Source of the DNA: Clostridia bacterium | GTDB lineage: Bacteria > Aerophobota > Aerophobia > Aerophobales > AE-B3A | DNA length: 5,896 nt | Direction of reading: 5' to 3' | NCBI GenBank assembly: GCA_009618505.1 | Contig: WJOQ01000364.1 | Location: 1 to 5,896 of the forward strand | Shown here: in pieces, positions 1 through 5,446 of the stretch | How positions within the stretch are numbered: the stretch's first letter is position 1 | How the letters are laid out: each line of letters begins with the position of its first letter | Made by a program: the position numbers and the translations under genes | The notes under the pieces: model-generated | Databases searched by the model: none | What the model was told of the DNA's origin: nothing | Seen by the model: only the letters and a program-made list of their open reading frames with translations

Positions 1-659
1 ATATGTATTACCTGAAATGTGGAGACTTTGAGATAGTGGGAAGTTCACCCGAGACTCTGGTAAGGATGGAGGAAGAAGAAATAACCTATAGACCTATTGC
101 TGGAACCAGAAAACGGGGAAAAGATAGAGTAGAAGATGCACTCCTGGCTGATGAACTATCGGTTGATCCTAAGGAGAGAGCCGAACACATAATGCTGGTG
201 GACCTGGGACGTAATGATATGGGAAGAGTCTGTGAGTATGGAACAGTCAAGGTAACAGAGCTATTTTCAGTAGAGAAATACTCTCATGTTATGCACCTTG
301 TTTCCAATGTCCAGGGGAAACTAAGGAAAGGAATGGACCAATACGACCTTCTTAAAGCCTGTTTTCCGGCAGGGACAGTCTCTGGAGCTCCTAAGGTAAG
401 GGCAATGGAAATCATCGAAGAGCTTGAACCTTGCTGTCGGGGTCCTTATGCTGGAGCGCTAGGATACTTTAGTTTCTCTGGAAATGTGGATACCTGCATC
501 ATCATTCGCACCATCCTCATTAAAGATAACATTGCTTATATTCAAGCAGGGGCAGGCATTGTGGCTGACTCTGAGCCTGAGTCTGAATATGAAGAAACAC
601 TAAATAAGGCCCGTGCTTTGATTAAAGCCATTGAAATAGCCGAGAAAGGTATAGAATGA
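1..659 (+). CDS. trpE: Anthranilate synthase component I, C-terminal part (5' end outside window)
   Basis: This is the chorismate-binding, catalytic part of anthranilate synthase, which with TrpG converts chorismate and glutamine to anthranilate in the cytoplasm. The reading frame is open at the left edge; the Met at base 3 lies in a conserved internal stretch ([17 protein letters not shown]), so it is not the start. About 219 residues remain of a family usually near 490-520. Counting from that Met, visible motifs are PIAGTRKRG (31-39), [13 protein letters not shown] (60-72), [12 protein letters not shown] (94-105), [11 protein letters not shown] (121-131) and [13 protein letters not shown] (181-193). 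PIAGT, rather than the PIKGT typical of PabB, favours TrpE over aminodeoxychorismate synthase, as does the trp operon context. The N-terminal region that carries the tryptophan feedback site is not in the window. The stop overlaps the trpG start as ATGA, suggesting coupled translation of the two subunits. Confidence 0.97.
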   Translation, partial: MYYLKCGDFEIVGSSPETLVRMEEEEITYRPIAGTRKRGKDRVEDALLADELSVDPKERAEHIMLVDLGRNDMGRVCEYGTVKVTELFSVEKYSHVMHLVSNVQGKLRKGMDQYDLLKACFPAGTVSGAPKVRAMEIIEELEPCCRGPYAGALGYFSFSGNVDTCIIIRTILIKDNIAYIQAGAGIVADSEPESEYEETLNKARALIKAIEIAEKGIE

Positions 660-1258
660 TTCTAGTCATCGACAACTATGATTCCTTTGTCTATAATCTG
701 GTCCAATACCTGGAGGAACTGGGAAAGAAAACAGAGGTCTATCGCAATGATAAGATTAGCTTAAGGATAATAGAAGAAAAAAAGCCAGAGGGAATTGTCA
801 TTTCTCCTGGTCCGGGTCAGCCAAAAAATGCCGGCATTTCTGAACAAGTAGTGGAGCATTTCGCTTCTCAGATTCCTATTCTGGGAGTCTGCCTGGGACA
901 TCAGTGTATAGGCGAGGTTTTTGGAGCAAAGATTGTCAGAGCAAAAATTCTTATGCACGGGAAAACCTCTTTAATCTATCATTATGGTAAGGATATTTAC
1001 CAGGGAACAGAAAATCCTTTCCTGGCTACCCGTTATCACTCTTTAATAATCAAGAATGGCACTCTTCCCGATTGTCTAATCAGAACTGCCTGGACCAAGA
1101 AGGAAGAAATTATGGGAATAAGACATAAAGAATATCCTCTCTTCGGTATGCAATTTCACCCGGAATCAATATTGACTGAAGCAGGTAAGAAATTATTAAA
1201 GAATTTTTTAAAACTGGAAGAAAGCATCCATCTCAAAATGTGGGAACTGCCTTGCTAA
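656..1258 (+). CDS. trpG: Anthranilate synthase component II (glutamine amidotransferase)
   Basis: This class I glutamine amidotransferase releases ammonia from glutamine for TrpE. The 200-residue protein shows the full triad: Cys79 in GVCLGHQ (77-83), and His168 and Glu170 in QFHPES (166-171). The oxyanion region SPGPGQP is at 50-56 and the HGK motif at 101-103. The N-terminus [14 protein letters not shown] is typical, so ATG 656 is well supported; an AAAGG (645-649) lies just upstream. It overlaps trpE by four bases. The last 15 or so residues ([15 protein letters not shown]) extend past the usual family end and look unconserved. Such subunits can also serve folate synthesis (PabA), but the position directly after trpE makes the tryptophan role primary. 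No TrpD domain is fused to it. Confidence 0.96.
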   Translation: MILVIDNYDSFVYNLVQYLEELGKKTEVYRNDKISLRIIEEKKPEGIVISPGPGQPKNAGISEQVVEHFASQIPILGVCLGHQCIGEVFGAKIVRAKILMHGKTSLIYHYGKDIYQGTENPFLATRYHSLIIKNGTLPDCLIRTAWTKKEEIMGIRHKEYPLFGMQFHPESILTEAGKKLLKNFLKLEESIHLKMWELPC

Positions 1259-1260
1259 TA

Positions 1261-1292
1261 TAGCGTATAGCGGGTAGCGTTTAGCGTATAGC
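1261..1292 (+). repeat. Heptad tandem repeat after trpG (TAGCGNN units)
   Basis: Four consecutive 7-base units begin three bases after the trpG stop: TAGCGTA (1261), TAGCGGG (1268), TAGCGTT (1275) and TAGCGTA (1282), followed by TAGC (1289). The first five bases are constant and the last two vary. Because seven is not a multiple of three, this is not coding periodicity. A stretch AAAAACAGAAAAA follows at 1293-1305 and recurs in the trpC-trpF gap. The function is unknown; dispersed heptad repeats are known in other bacterial groups, for example the STRR heptamers of cyanobacteria. Confidence 0.85.
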
Positions 1293-1462
1293 AAAAACAG
1301 AAAAAGATATCGCATATCCTAGAAAGACTTTAAAATATGCAATACTTATCCACGCACTTCTTTTTTTCGGCTATATACAATTAAAATAGGGATAGTACCC
1401 TTTTTGCCAATGTTGCAACGATTTGACATCACTTCTTCACAAGAGGAGGCTTCTCGTCATTT
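1293..1462 (+). other. AT-rich non-coding part of the trpG-trpD gap
   Basis: No convincing gene is present here. Visible elements are a small hairpin GATAT-CGC-ATATC (1306-1318), a GCATAT/ATATGC pair (1312-1317 with 1335-1340), a run of seven T (1362-1368), a weak GGG...CCC then T-run (1389-1405), a perfect TTGACA (1423-1428) with no matching -10 at 16-18 bases, and an AGGAGG (1444-1449) with no start codon at a usable distance. An internal promoter for trpD is possible but not supported by a complete -35/-10 pair. Confidence 0.5.
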
Positions 1463-1497
1463 CCTCTCCCCTTGGGGAGAGGATTAAGGTGAGGGGG
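1463..1497 (+). repeat. REP-like hairpin repeat, copy 1, before trpD
   Basis: CCTCTCCCC (1463-1471), TT, then GGGGAGAGG (1474-1482) form a perfect 9-bp inverted repeat, probably 7 bp with a 6-base loop in RNA. It is followed by ATTAAGGTGAGGGGG (1483-1497). A near-identical copy lies before trpC. Repeats of this look (C-rich arm, G-rich arm, GGTGAGGGG tail) are, from memory, scattered through many bacterial genomes as REP-type elements. The G-rich tail ends 13 bases before the trpD ATG. CCCCT (1468-1472) could alternatively pair with AGGGG (1492-1496), giving a competing fold. Confidence 0.85.
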
Positions 1498-1510
1498 AAC
1501 AGGAAAAAGA

Positions 1511-2521
1511 ATGATAAAAGCTGTCTTAGGGACACTGGTAGAAGCAAAAAATCTCAAACAGGAAGAAGCAAGACAAGTGATGGGAGAAATTATGGAAGGA
1601 AAAGCTACTCCAGCTCAGATTGCTTCATTTCTTACTGCTCTCAAAATGAAGGGAGAAACAGTAGCTGAGATTACTGGCTTTGCCAAAGCAATGATGGAGA
1701 AAGTTGATGCCTTTTCTATAAAGATAGATACCTTAGTGGATACCTGTGGAACCGGAGGTGATAGTCTTAATACTTTCAATATTTCCACGGTCGTTGCCTT
1801 TGTTGCAGCAGGAGCAGGGCTAAGCGTAGCTAAACATGGCAACAAAGCCCTTTCTAGCAAATGTGGCAGCGCTGATGTTCTGGAAGCCTTGGGAGTAAAG
1901 TTGACTATACCTAAAGAAAAGGTGAAAGAGTGCTTGGAAAAAATAGGAATTGGTTTTCTTTTTGCTCCTTGTTGTCATCCGGCTATGAAATATGCTCTTG
2001 CACCGCGACAAGAAATGGGAATGAGAACAGTATTTAATATTCTGGGACCCCTGATTAATCCACTGAGAGCTAATGTGCGTCTTATGGGCGTGCATAGTTC
2101 TTCTCTTACTGAGCCGTTAGCCACAGTATTAAAGAATCTGGGGGTAAGAAGTGCCTTTGTTGTCTGGGGAGAAGATGGTCTTGATGAAATCAGCATTAAG
2201 GCAAGAACAAGAATAACCGAGCTAAAAGAGGGAAAAATAAAAACTTATTATATTAAACCAGAAGACTTTGGCCTGAAAAGAGCTTCATTGCAAGAGATAA
2301 GGGGAGGAGATAGAGAAGAAAACACCCGCATTTTTAAAGACATATTAAGAGGAGGAAAAGGGGCCAAAAGAAACATCGTTCTTATCAATAGTGCCGCTTG
2401 TCTGGTAGCAGCAGGACGAGCCAAAAGTTTCAAGGAAGGAATTGAGATAGCCAAAGATTCCATTGATTCGGGAAAAGCTAAAGAAAAATTGCAATCATTG
2501 ATTAGCTTTACCAATAATTAG
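1511..2521 (+). CDS. trpD: Anthranilate phosphoribosyltransferase
   Basis: This enzyme transfers the phosphoribosyl group of PRPP to anthranilate, the second committed step. The length of 336 residues is normal. The N-terminal helical domain shows [19 protein letters not shown] (26-44) and KGET (47-50). The PRPP-binding signature [17 protein letters not shown] spans 77-93, [21 protein letters not shown] 108-128, HPAMK...[21 protein letters not shown] 156-184, and the metal-binding GEDGLDE 220-226 with Asp225-Glu226; GGDREEN is at 265-271. Two changes stand out: Lys112 where most relatives have KHGNR, and Trp219 where the motif usually reads VVHG. Start ATG 1511 fits the family N-terminus and has AGGA (1501-1504) six bases upstream. 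The stop TAG is the first three bases of the following heptad repeat. The 252-base gap to trpG is long for an operon. Confidence 0.96.
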   Translation: MIKAVLGTLVEAKNLKQEEARQVMGEIMEGKATPAQIASFLTALKMKGETVAEITGFAKAMMEKVDAFSIKIDTLVDTCGTGGDSLNTFNISTVVAFVAAGAGLSVAKHGNKALSSKCGSADVLEALGVKLTIPKEKVKECLEKIGIGFLFAPCCHPAMKYALAPRQEMGMRTVFNILGPLINPLRANVRLMGVHSSSLTEPLATVLKNLGVRSAFVVWGEDGLDEISIKARTRITELKEGKIKTYYIKPEDFGLKRASLQEIRGGDREENTRIFKDILRGGKGAKRNIVLINSAACLVAAGRAKSFKEGIEIAKDSIDSGKAKEKLQSLISFTNN

Positions 2522-2553
2522 CGGAAAGCGTAGAGCGTTTAGCGTATAGTGAA
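2519..2553 (+). repeat. Heptad tandem repeat overlapping the trpD stop
   Basis: Five 7-base units run from the trpD stop codon itself: TAGCGGA (2519), AAGCGTA (2526), GAGCGTT (2533), TAGCGTA (2540) and TAGTGAA (2547). The core is NAGCGNN, the same family as the repeat after trpG; the last unit, TAGTGAA, is identical to the first unit after trpC. The TAG of the first unit is the trpD stop codon. Confidence 0.85.
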
Positions 2554-2579
2554 AGTCGTCACTCATAAAGAAGAAAGCA

Positions 2580-2615
2580 CCCTCTCCCCTATGGGGAGAG
2601 GGATAGGGTGAGGGG
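2580..2615 (+). repeat. REP-like hairpin repeat, copy 2, before trpC
   Basis: CCCTCTCCCC (2580-2589), TAT, then GGGGAGAGGG (2593-2602) form a perfect 10-bp inverted repeat, followed by ATAGGGTGAGGGG (2603-2615). It matches copy 1 before trpD in both arms and in the GGTGAGGGG tail, with differences mainly in the loop and the linker. It occupies the same position, directly against the next gene's start region. CCCCT (2586-2590) could alternatively pair with AGGGG (2611-2615), which would hide the likely ribosome binding site. Confidence 0.87.
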
Positions 2616-2625
2616 AAGGACTTTG
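2610..2625 (+). promoter_or_regulatory. Ribosome binding site and TTG start of trpC, formed by the repeat tail
   Basis: GAGGGG (2610-2615) lies seven bases before TTG (2623-2625), with a second purine run AAGGA (2616-2620) closer in. Starting at TTG gives MILDEIVNNKLKEVAERKK, which matches the usual TrpC N-terminus. The longer alternative GTG at 2608 would add RGRTL-type residues encoded by the repeat, and its only upstream purine tract is locked inside the hairpin stem. The ribosome binding site therefore seems to come from the repeat. Confidence 0.65.
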
Positions 2626-3396
2626 ATCTTAGATGAGATAGTAAATAATAAGCTCAAAGAAGTTGCTGAACGAAAAAAAGAAGTCCCATTGGCGGTTCTA
2701 AAATCGAAGCTAGCCGCTTCTACTCCCACCAGGAACTTCAGGAAAGCTATCTCCTCTCCAACAAAGATTAATATTATCGCTGAGATTAAGAGAGTCTCCC
2801 CTTCAGCTGGAGTTATAATTAAAAATTTTAGTTTAGAGGAACTAGCCAGAATTTATGAGAAAAATGGTGCCTCAGCTCTATCTATTTTGACTGACCAGAA
2901 GTTCTTTAGGGGAGAGCTCAAAGATTTAGAAAAGGCGAGGAAAACCTCTTTCCTTCCTATTCTGGCCAAGGAGTTTATAGTAGATGAGTATCAAATTTAT
3001 GAGACTAGAATTGGAGGAGCGGATGCTCTACTCTTAATTGCTCGTATATTAGATAGAGAGAAGTTAAAAGAATATCTAGATTTGGCCTGGCAAATAGATT
3101 TGGACTGTCTGGTAGAAATTCACGCTGAGGAAGAGTGGCAAAAAATCAAAGACCTTCCTTTTGATATTATAGGTATTAATAATAGAAATCTGGAGAATTT
3201 TAAGGTAGATGTAAAGATGAGTTTCAATCTTATAAAGAAGATACCTTCGGATAAAATAGTAGTCAGTGAAAGTGGAATTAACAATAAAGAAGATATCCAT
3301 AGGCTCCAAGAGGCGGGAGTAGATGCCTTTTTGATAGGAGAGGCTCTATTGAAAAGTAAAAATGTGGGAGAAAAACTGAGAGAACTCCTGAAATAG
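2623..3396 (+). CDS. trpC: Indole-3-glycerol phosphate synthase
   Basis: This (beta/alpha)8-barrel enzyme closes the indole ring, converting CdRP to indole-3-glycerol phosphate with loss of CO2 and water. With the TTG start it is 257 residues, the usual monofunctional length. Conserved residues are Glu54 and Lys56 in IIAEIKRVSPSAG (51-63), Lys116 in LAKEFIVDEYQI (114-125), Glu165 in LVEIH (163-167), Asn186 in GINNRNL (184-190) and Glu216-Ser217 in VVSESGI (213-219); IGEALL is at 238-243. All the residues known to matter for catalysis in the family (two Lys, Glu, Asn, Glu-Ser) are present. The common KDF after the second catalytic region reads KEF here, a conservative change. It is not fused to TrpF. 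The stop TAG is the start of the next heptad repeat. The identity is sure; the start codon is less so (GTG 2608 is the alternative). Confidence 0.95.
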   Translation: MILDEIVNNKLKEVAERKKEVPLAVLKSKLAASTPTRNFRKAISSPTKINIIAEIKRVSPSAGVIIKNFSLEELARIYEKNGASALSILTDQKFFRGELKDLEKARKTSFLPILAKEFIVDEYQIYETRIGGADALLLIARILDREKLKEYLDLAWQIDLDCLVEIHAEEEWQKIKDLPFDIIGINNRNLENFKVDVKMSFNLIKKIPSDKIVVSESGINNKEDIHRLQEAGVDAFLIGEALLKSKNVGEKLRELLK

Positions 3397-3428
3397 TGAA
3401 TCGTATTTAGTGAATGGTAAATCGAAAT
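3394..3428 (+). repeat. Heptad-phased repeat overlapping the trpC stop
   Basis: Five 7-base steps start on the trpC stop codon: TAGTGAA (3394), TCGTATT (3401), TAGTGAA (3408), TGGTAAA (3415) and TCGAAAT (3422). The exact 14-base spacing of the two TAGTGAA units and the T at each unit's first position support a degenerate heptad array. It is more decayed than the others. Confidence 0.65.
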
Positions 3429-3455
3429 TTGTTGTTCGAAAAGAAAAGGGTTGAA

Positions 3456-3490
3456 GTTCTGGATACTCGATTCTAGATGCTCGATGCTCG
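3456..3490 (+). repeat. Heptad repeat, left arm of the trpC-trpF inverted array
   Basis: Five 7-base units: GTTCTGG (3456), ATACTCG (3463), ATTCTAG (3470), ATGCTCG (3477) and ATGCTCG (3484). It is partly the reverse complement of the array at 3529-3563: TCGATGCTCG (3481-3490) pairs perfectly with CGAGCATCGA (3543-3552), and GATACTCG (3462-3469) with CGAGTATC (3529-3536). AAAAACAGAAAAA follows at 3492-3504, as after the trpG repeat. Confidence 0.85.
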
Positions 3491-3528
3491 TAAAAACAGA
3501 AAAACAAAGAACGGGGTACGAACGAAAA

Positions 3529-3563
3529 CGAGTATCAAGTATCGAGCATCGAAACGCGAGATA
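3529..3563 (+). repeat. Heptad repeat, right arm, abutting the trpF start
   Basis: Five 7-base units: CGAGTAT (3529), CAAGTAT (3536), CGAGCAT (3543), CGAAACG (3550) and CGAGATA (3557), ending exactly at the trpF ATG. Together with 3456-3490 it forms an imperfect inverted repeat with a loop of about 40-50 bases and more than one pairing register. It leaves trpF without a clear Shine-Dalgarno sequence. Confidence 0.82.
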
Positions 3564-4193
3564 ATGATTAAAATCAAAATCTGTGGTATCACTAACAAAG
3601 AAGATGCTCTCTGGGCAGTAGGTCTAAAAGTAGATGCCCTTGGCTTTATTTTTGCTGACAGTCCCAGAAGGGTGAAGCCTGAAATAGTCCAGGAAATTAT
3701 TGAACTTCTCCCTCCTTTCATCTCCAGCGTGGGAGTCTTTGTTAATGAAGATAGACAAAAGGTAGAAGAAATAGCCGAGAGCTGCCATTTGACTACTTTG
3801 CAATTCCATGGCCGAGAATCTCCCTCTTACTGTGAGGGATTCAAACAGAAGATAGTTAAAGCTTTTCGTGTCAAGGACAAAAGCGTATTAAAAAAGGCCG
3901 CCCAGTACCAGAATAAAGTGGATGCTTATCTTCTTGATACCTATTCTCCTTTTGCCTACGGCGGTACAGGAAAGACCTTTGACTGGAGTATAGCCAAAGA
4001 GATTAAAGAATTTGGATTACCTATTATTCTCTCAGGTGGATTAAATCCTGAGAATATAAGAGAGGCAATAAGTGAAGTAGAGCCTTATGGAATAGACGTA
4101 AGCAGTGGAATAGAGAAAAGGCCAGGGAAAAAGAATCTGGAGAAACTAATAAATTTTGTTAGAATAGTGAGAGAAACGGATGAATCATCATAG
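3564..4193 (+). CDS. trpF: Phosphoribosylanthranilate isomerase
   Basis: This enzyme isomerises phosphoribosylanthranilate to CdRP by an Amadori rearrangement, between TrpD and TrpC. It is 209 residues, normal for the monofunctional TIM-barrel family. The general base Cys7 is in [11 protein letters not shown] (5-15) and the general acid Asp125 in YLLDT (122-126). Other motifs are [11 protein letters not shown] (27-37), VGVFVN (56-61), LQFHGRES (79-86), GGTGKTFDW (133-141), [11 protein letters not shown] (155-165) and GIDVSSGIE (176-184), which close the phosphate site. An in-frame extension back to 3477 exists, but its 29 residues are encoded by the heptad repeats and are unlike any TrpF, so ATG 3564 is chosen. 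No good ribosome binding site precedes it (only GCGAG). Its end overlaps trpB by 14 bases, suggesting coupled translation. Confidence 0.96.
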   Translation: MIKIKICGITNKEDALWAVGLKVDALGFIFADSPRRVKPEIVQEIIELLPPFISSVGVFVNEDRQKVEEIAESCHLTTLQFHGRESPSYCEGFKQKIVKAFRVKDKSVLKKAAQYQNKVDAYLLDTYSPFAYGGTGKTFDWSIAKEIKEFGLPIILSGGLNPENIREAISEVEPYGIDVSSGIEKRPGKKNLEKLINFVRIVRETDESS

Positions 4194-5376
4194 TCTGCCA
4201 GATAAAAAAGGACATTTTGGAGCCTTCGGAGGAAAGTTTGTCCCCGAAACACTTATGCCTGCTTTGAAGGAATTGGAAGAAGCCTATTTAGAAGCGAGAA
4301 AAGACAAAGATTTTCACGATAGATTAGAAAAATATTTAGCCGATTATGCTGGCCGCCCCACGCCACTTTATTTTGCGGAAAGACTAACTAAAAGCTTAGC
4401 TGGAGCTAAAATTTATCTTAAAAGAGAAGACTTAGCCCATACCGGAGCTCATAAAATTAATAATACTCTGGGACAGGTACTTTTAGCTAAAAAAATGGGT
4501 AAAAAACGAATTATTGCTGAAACTGGAGCTGGTCAACATGGGGTAGCCACAGCTACGGCTGCCGCTGTATTAGGGCTTCCCTGTAGAGTATATATGGGAG
4601 ATGAGGATATCCGAAGGCAGCGACTTAATGTATTTAGAATGGAGTTATTAGGTGCAGAAGTAATTCCTGTTTCCTCAGGAAGCTGTACCTTAAAGGACGC
4701 CATCAATGAGACTATTAGAGATTGGGTAACTAATGTTAGAACTACTTATTATGTTCTGGGCTCAGTAGTGGGACCTCACCCCTATCCTATGATGGTGCGG
4801 GATTTTCAATCAGTCATAGGCAAGGAAACAAAAGAACAAATTCTGCTCAAAGAGAAAAGAGTGCCTGACTATCTAGTAGCCTGTGTGGGAGGAGGTAGTA
4901 ATTCCCTGGGGCTCTTTTACCCTTTTCTGGAAGATGCTGTACAACTAATTGGAGTGGAAGCAGGAGGGCTAGGTCTTTCAGAAGATAAACACGGAGCCAC
5001 TCTAGCTCGAGGGAGCATCGGTATACTTCACGGAGCTAAGAGTTATTTACTGCAAGATAAATATGGACAAATCAGCCTGACTCACTCAGTGGCTGCTGGC
5101 CTGGATTATCCGGGAGTTGGACCAGAACATTCTTATCTTAAGAAAACCGGCAGAGCCAAATATGTTACCGTTAATGACAGGGAGGCGCTGAAAGCTTTTC
5201 AAACTCTTTCTGAACTGGAGGGAATCATTCCTGCTCTGGAAAGTGCCCATGCTATTGCCTATTTGAACAAACTGGTGCCTGAGTTGACCAAGGACAAGTT
5301 CGTGGTGGTTAATCTGTCTGGACGGGGCGATAAGGATGTAGAGCAGGTAGGTGGAATGGTAGATAGAAATTCGTGA
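4180..5376 (+). CDS. trpB: Tryptophan synthase beta chain
   Basis: This PLP enzyme condenses indole with L-serine to give tryptophan, in the alpha2-beta2 complex with TrpA. The 398 residues match the usual length of the TrpB1 type that pairs with TrpA (Salmonella TrpB is 397). The N-terminus [15 protein letters not shown] (11-25) is typical. Lys92 in HTGAHKINN (87-95) binds PLP, Glu114 in AETGAGQHG (113-121) is the catalytic acid, GGGSN (237-241) holds the PLP phosphate, and [13 protein letters not shown] (198-210) and SGRGDKD (380-386) are conserved. No key residue is missing. It starts inside trpF (14-base overlap) with only a weak purine tract (GAGAGAAACGG) before the ATG, so coupling to trpF translation is likely. 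Its TGA stop lies inside the first unit of the next heptad array. Confidence 0.97.
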   Translation: MNHHSLPDKKGHFGAFGGKFVPETLMPALKELEEAYLEARKDKDFHDRLEKYLADYAGRPTPLYFAERLTKSLAGAKIYLKREDLAHTGAHKINNTLGQVLLAKKMGKKRIIAETGAGQHGVATATAAAVLGLPCRVYMGDEDIRRQRLNVFRMELLGAEVIPVSSGSCTLKDAINETIRDWVTNVRTTYYVLGSVVGPHPYPMMVRDFQSVIGKETKEQILLKEKRVPDYLVACVGGGSNSLGLFYPFLEDAVQLIGVEAGGLGLSEDKHGATLARGSIGILHGAKSYLLQDKYGQISLTHSVAAGLDYPGVGPEHSYLKKTGRAKYVTVNDREALKAFQTLSELEGIIPALESAHAIAYLNKLVPELTKDKFVVVNLSGRGDKDVEQVGGMVDRNS

Positions 5377-5429
5377 TGCGTCGTGCGTGATGCGTATTGC
5401 GCAATACGATATACGCAATACGATATACG
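5372..5429 (+). repeat. Inverted heptad array between trpB and trpA, with perfect palindrome
   Basis: The left arm has four CGTNNNN units: CGTGATG (5372), CGTCGTG (5379), CGTGATG (5386) and CGTATTG (5393). After CG the right arm has CAATACG (5402), ATATACG (5409), CAATACG (5416) and ATATACG (5423), an exact 14-base tandem duplication. The centre CGTATTGCGCAATACG (5393-5408) is a perfect 16-base palindrome, and the outer units keep CG in phase, so a longer interrupted stem is possible. The trpB stop TGA (5374-5376) is part of the first unit. Confidence 0.88.
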
Positions 5430-5446
5430 AAAAAGTAGGGTTAAGA

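Noticed and set aside
1389..1405. Rho-independent terminator between trpG and trpD (GGG...CCC then T-run)
   Set aside because: The stem is only three base pairs, too weak for a terminator, and termination here would cut off the rest of the operon.
1423..1451. Internal promoter for trpD (TTGACA at 1423-1428)
   Set aside because: The -35 match is perfect, but no TATAAT-like -10 lies 16-18 bases downstream; that region is AGGAGGCTTCTC-like.
1261..1510. Trp attenuator or T-box leader in the trpG-trpD gap
   Set aside because: There is no short peptide with consecutive Trp codons behind the AGGAGG, no T-box-like conserved core that I can see, and no convincing terminator/antiterminator pair.
1423..1668. 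Open frame starting in the trpG-trpD gap and running into trpD
   Set aside because: It begins in the repeat-bearing gap, has a low-complexity basic/Ser-rich product, and reads trpD in the wrong frame; it is a shadow of trpD.
3477..3563. N-terminal extension of TrpF from ATG 3477
   Set aside because: The 29 extra residues are encoded by heptad repeats and spacer, are unlike the TrpF family, and the family start [10 protein letters not shown] lies exactly at 3564.
2519..3563. CRISPR array
   Set aside because: Units are only 7 bases with no unique spacers of 25-40 bases, so the pattern is tandem repeat, not CRISPR.
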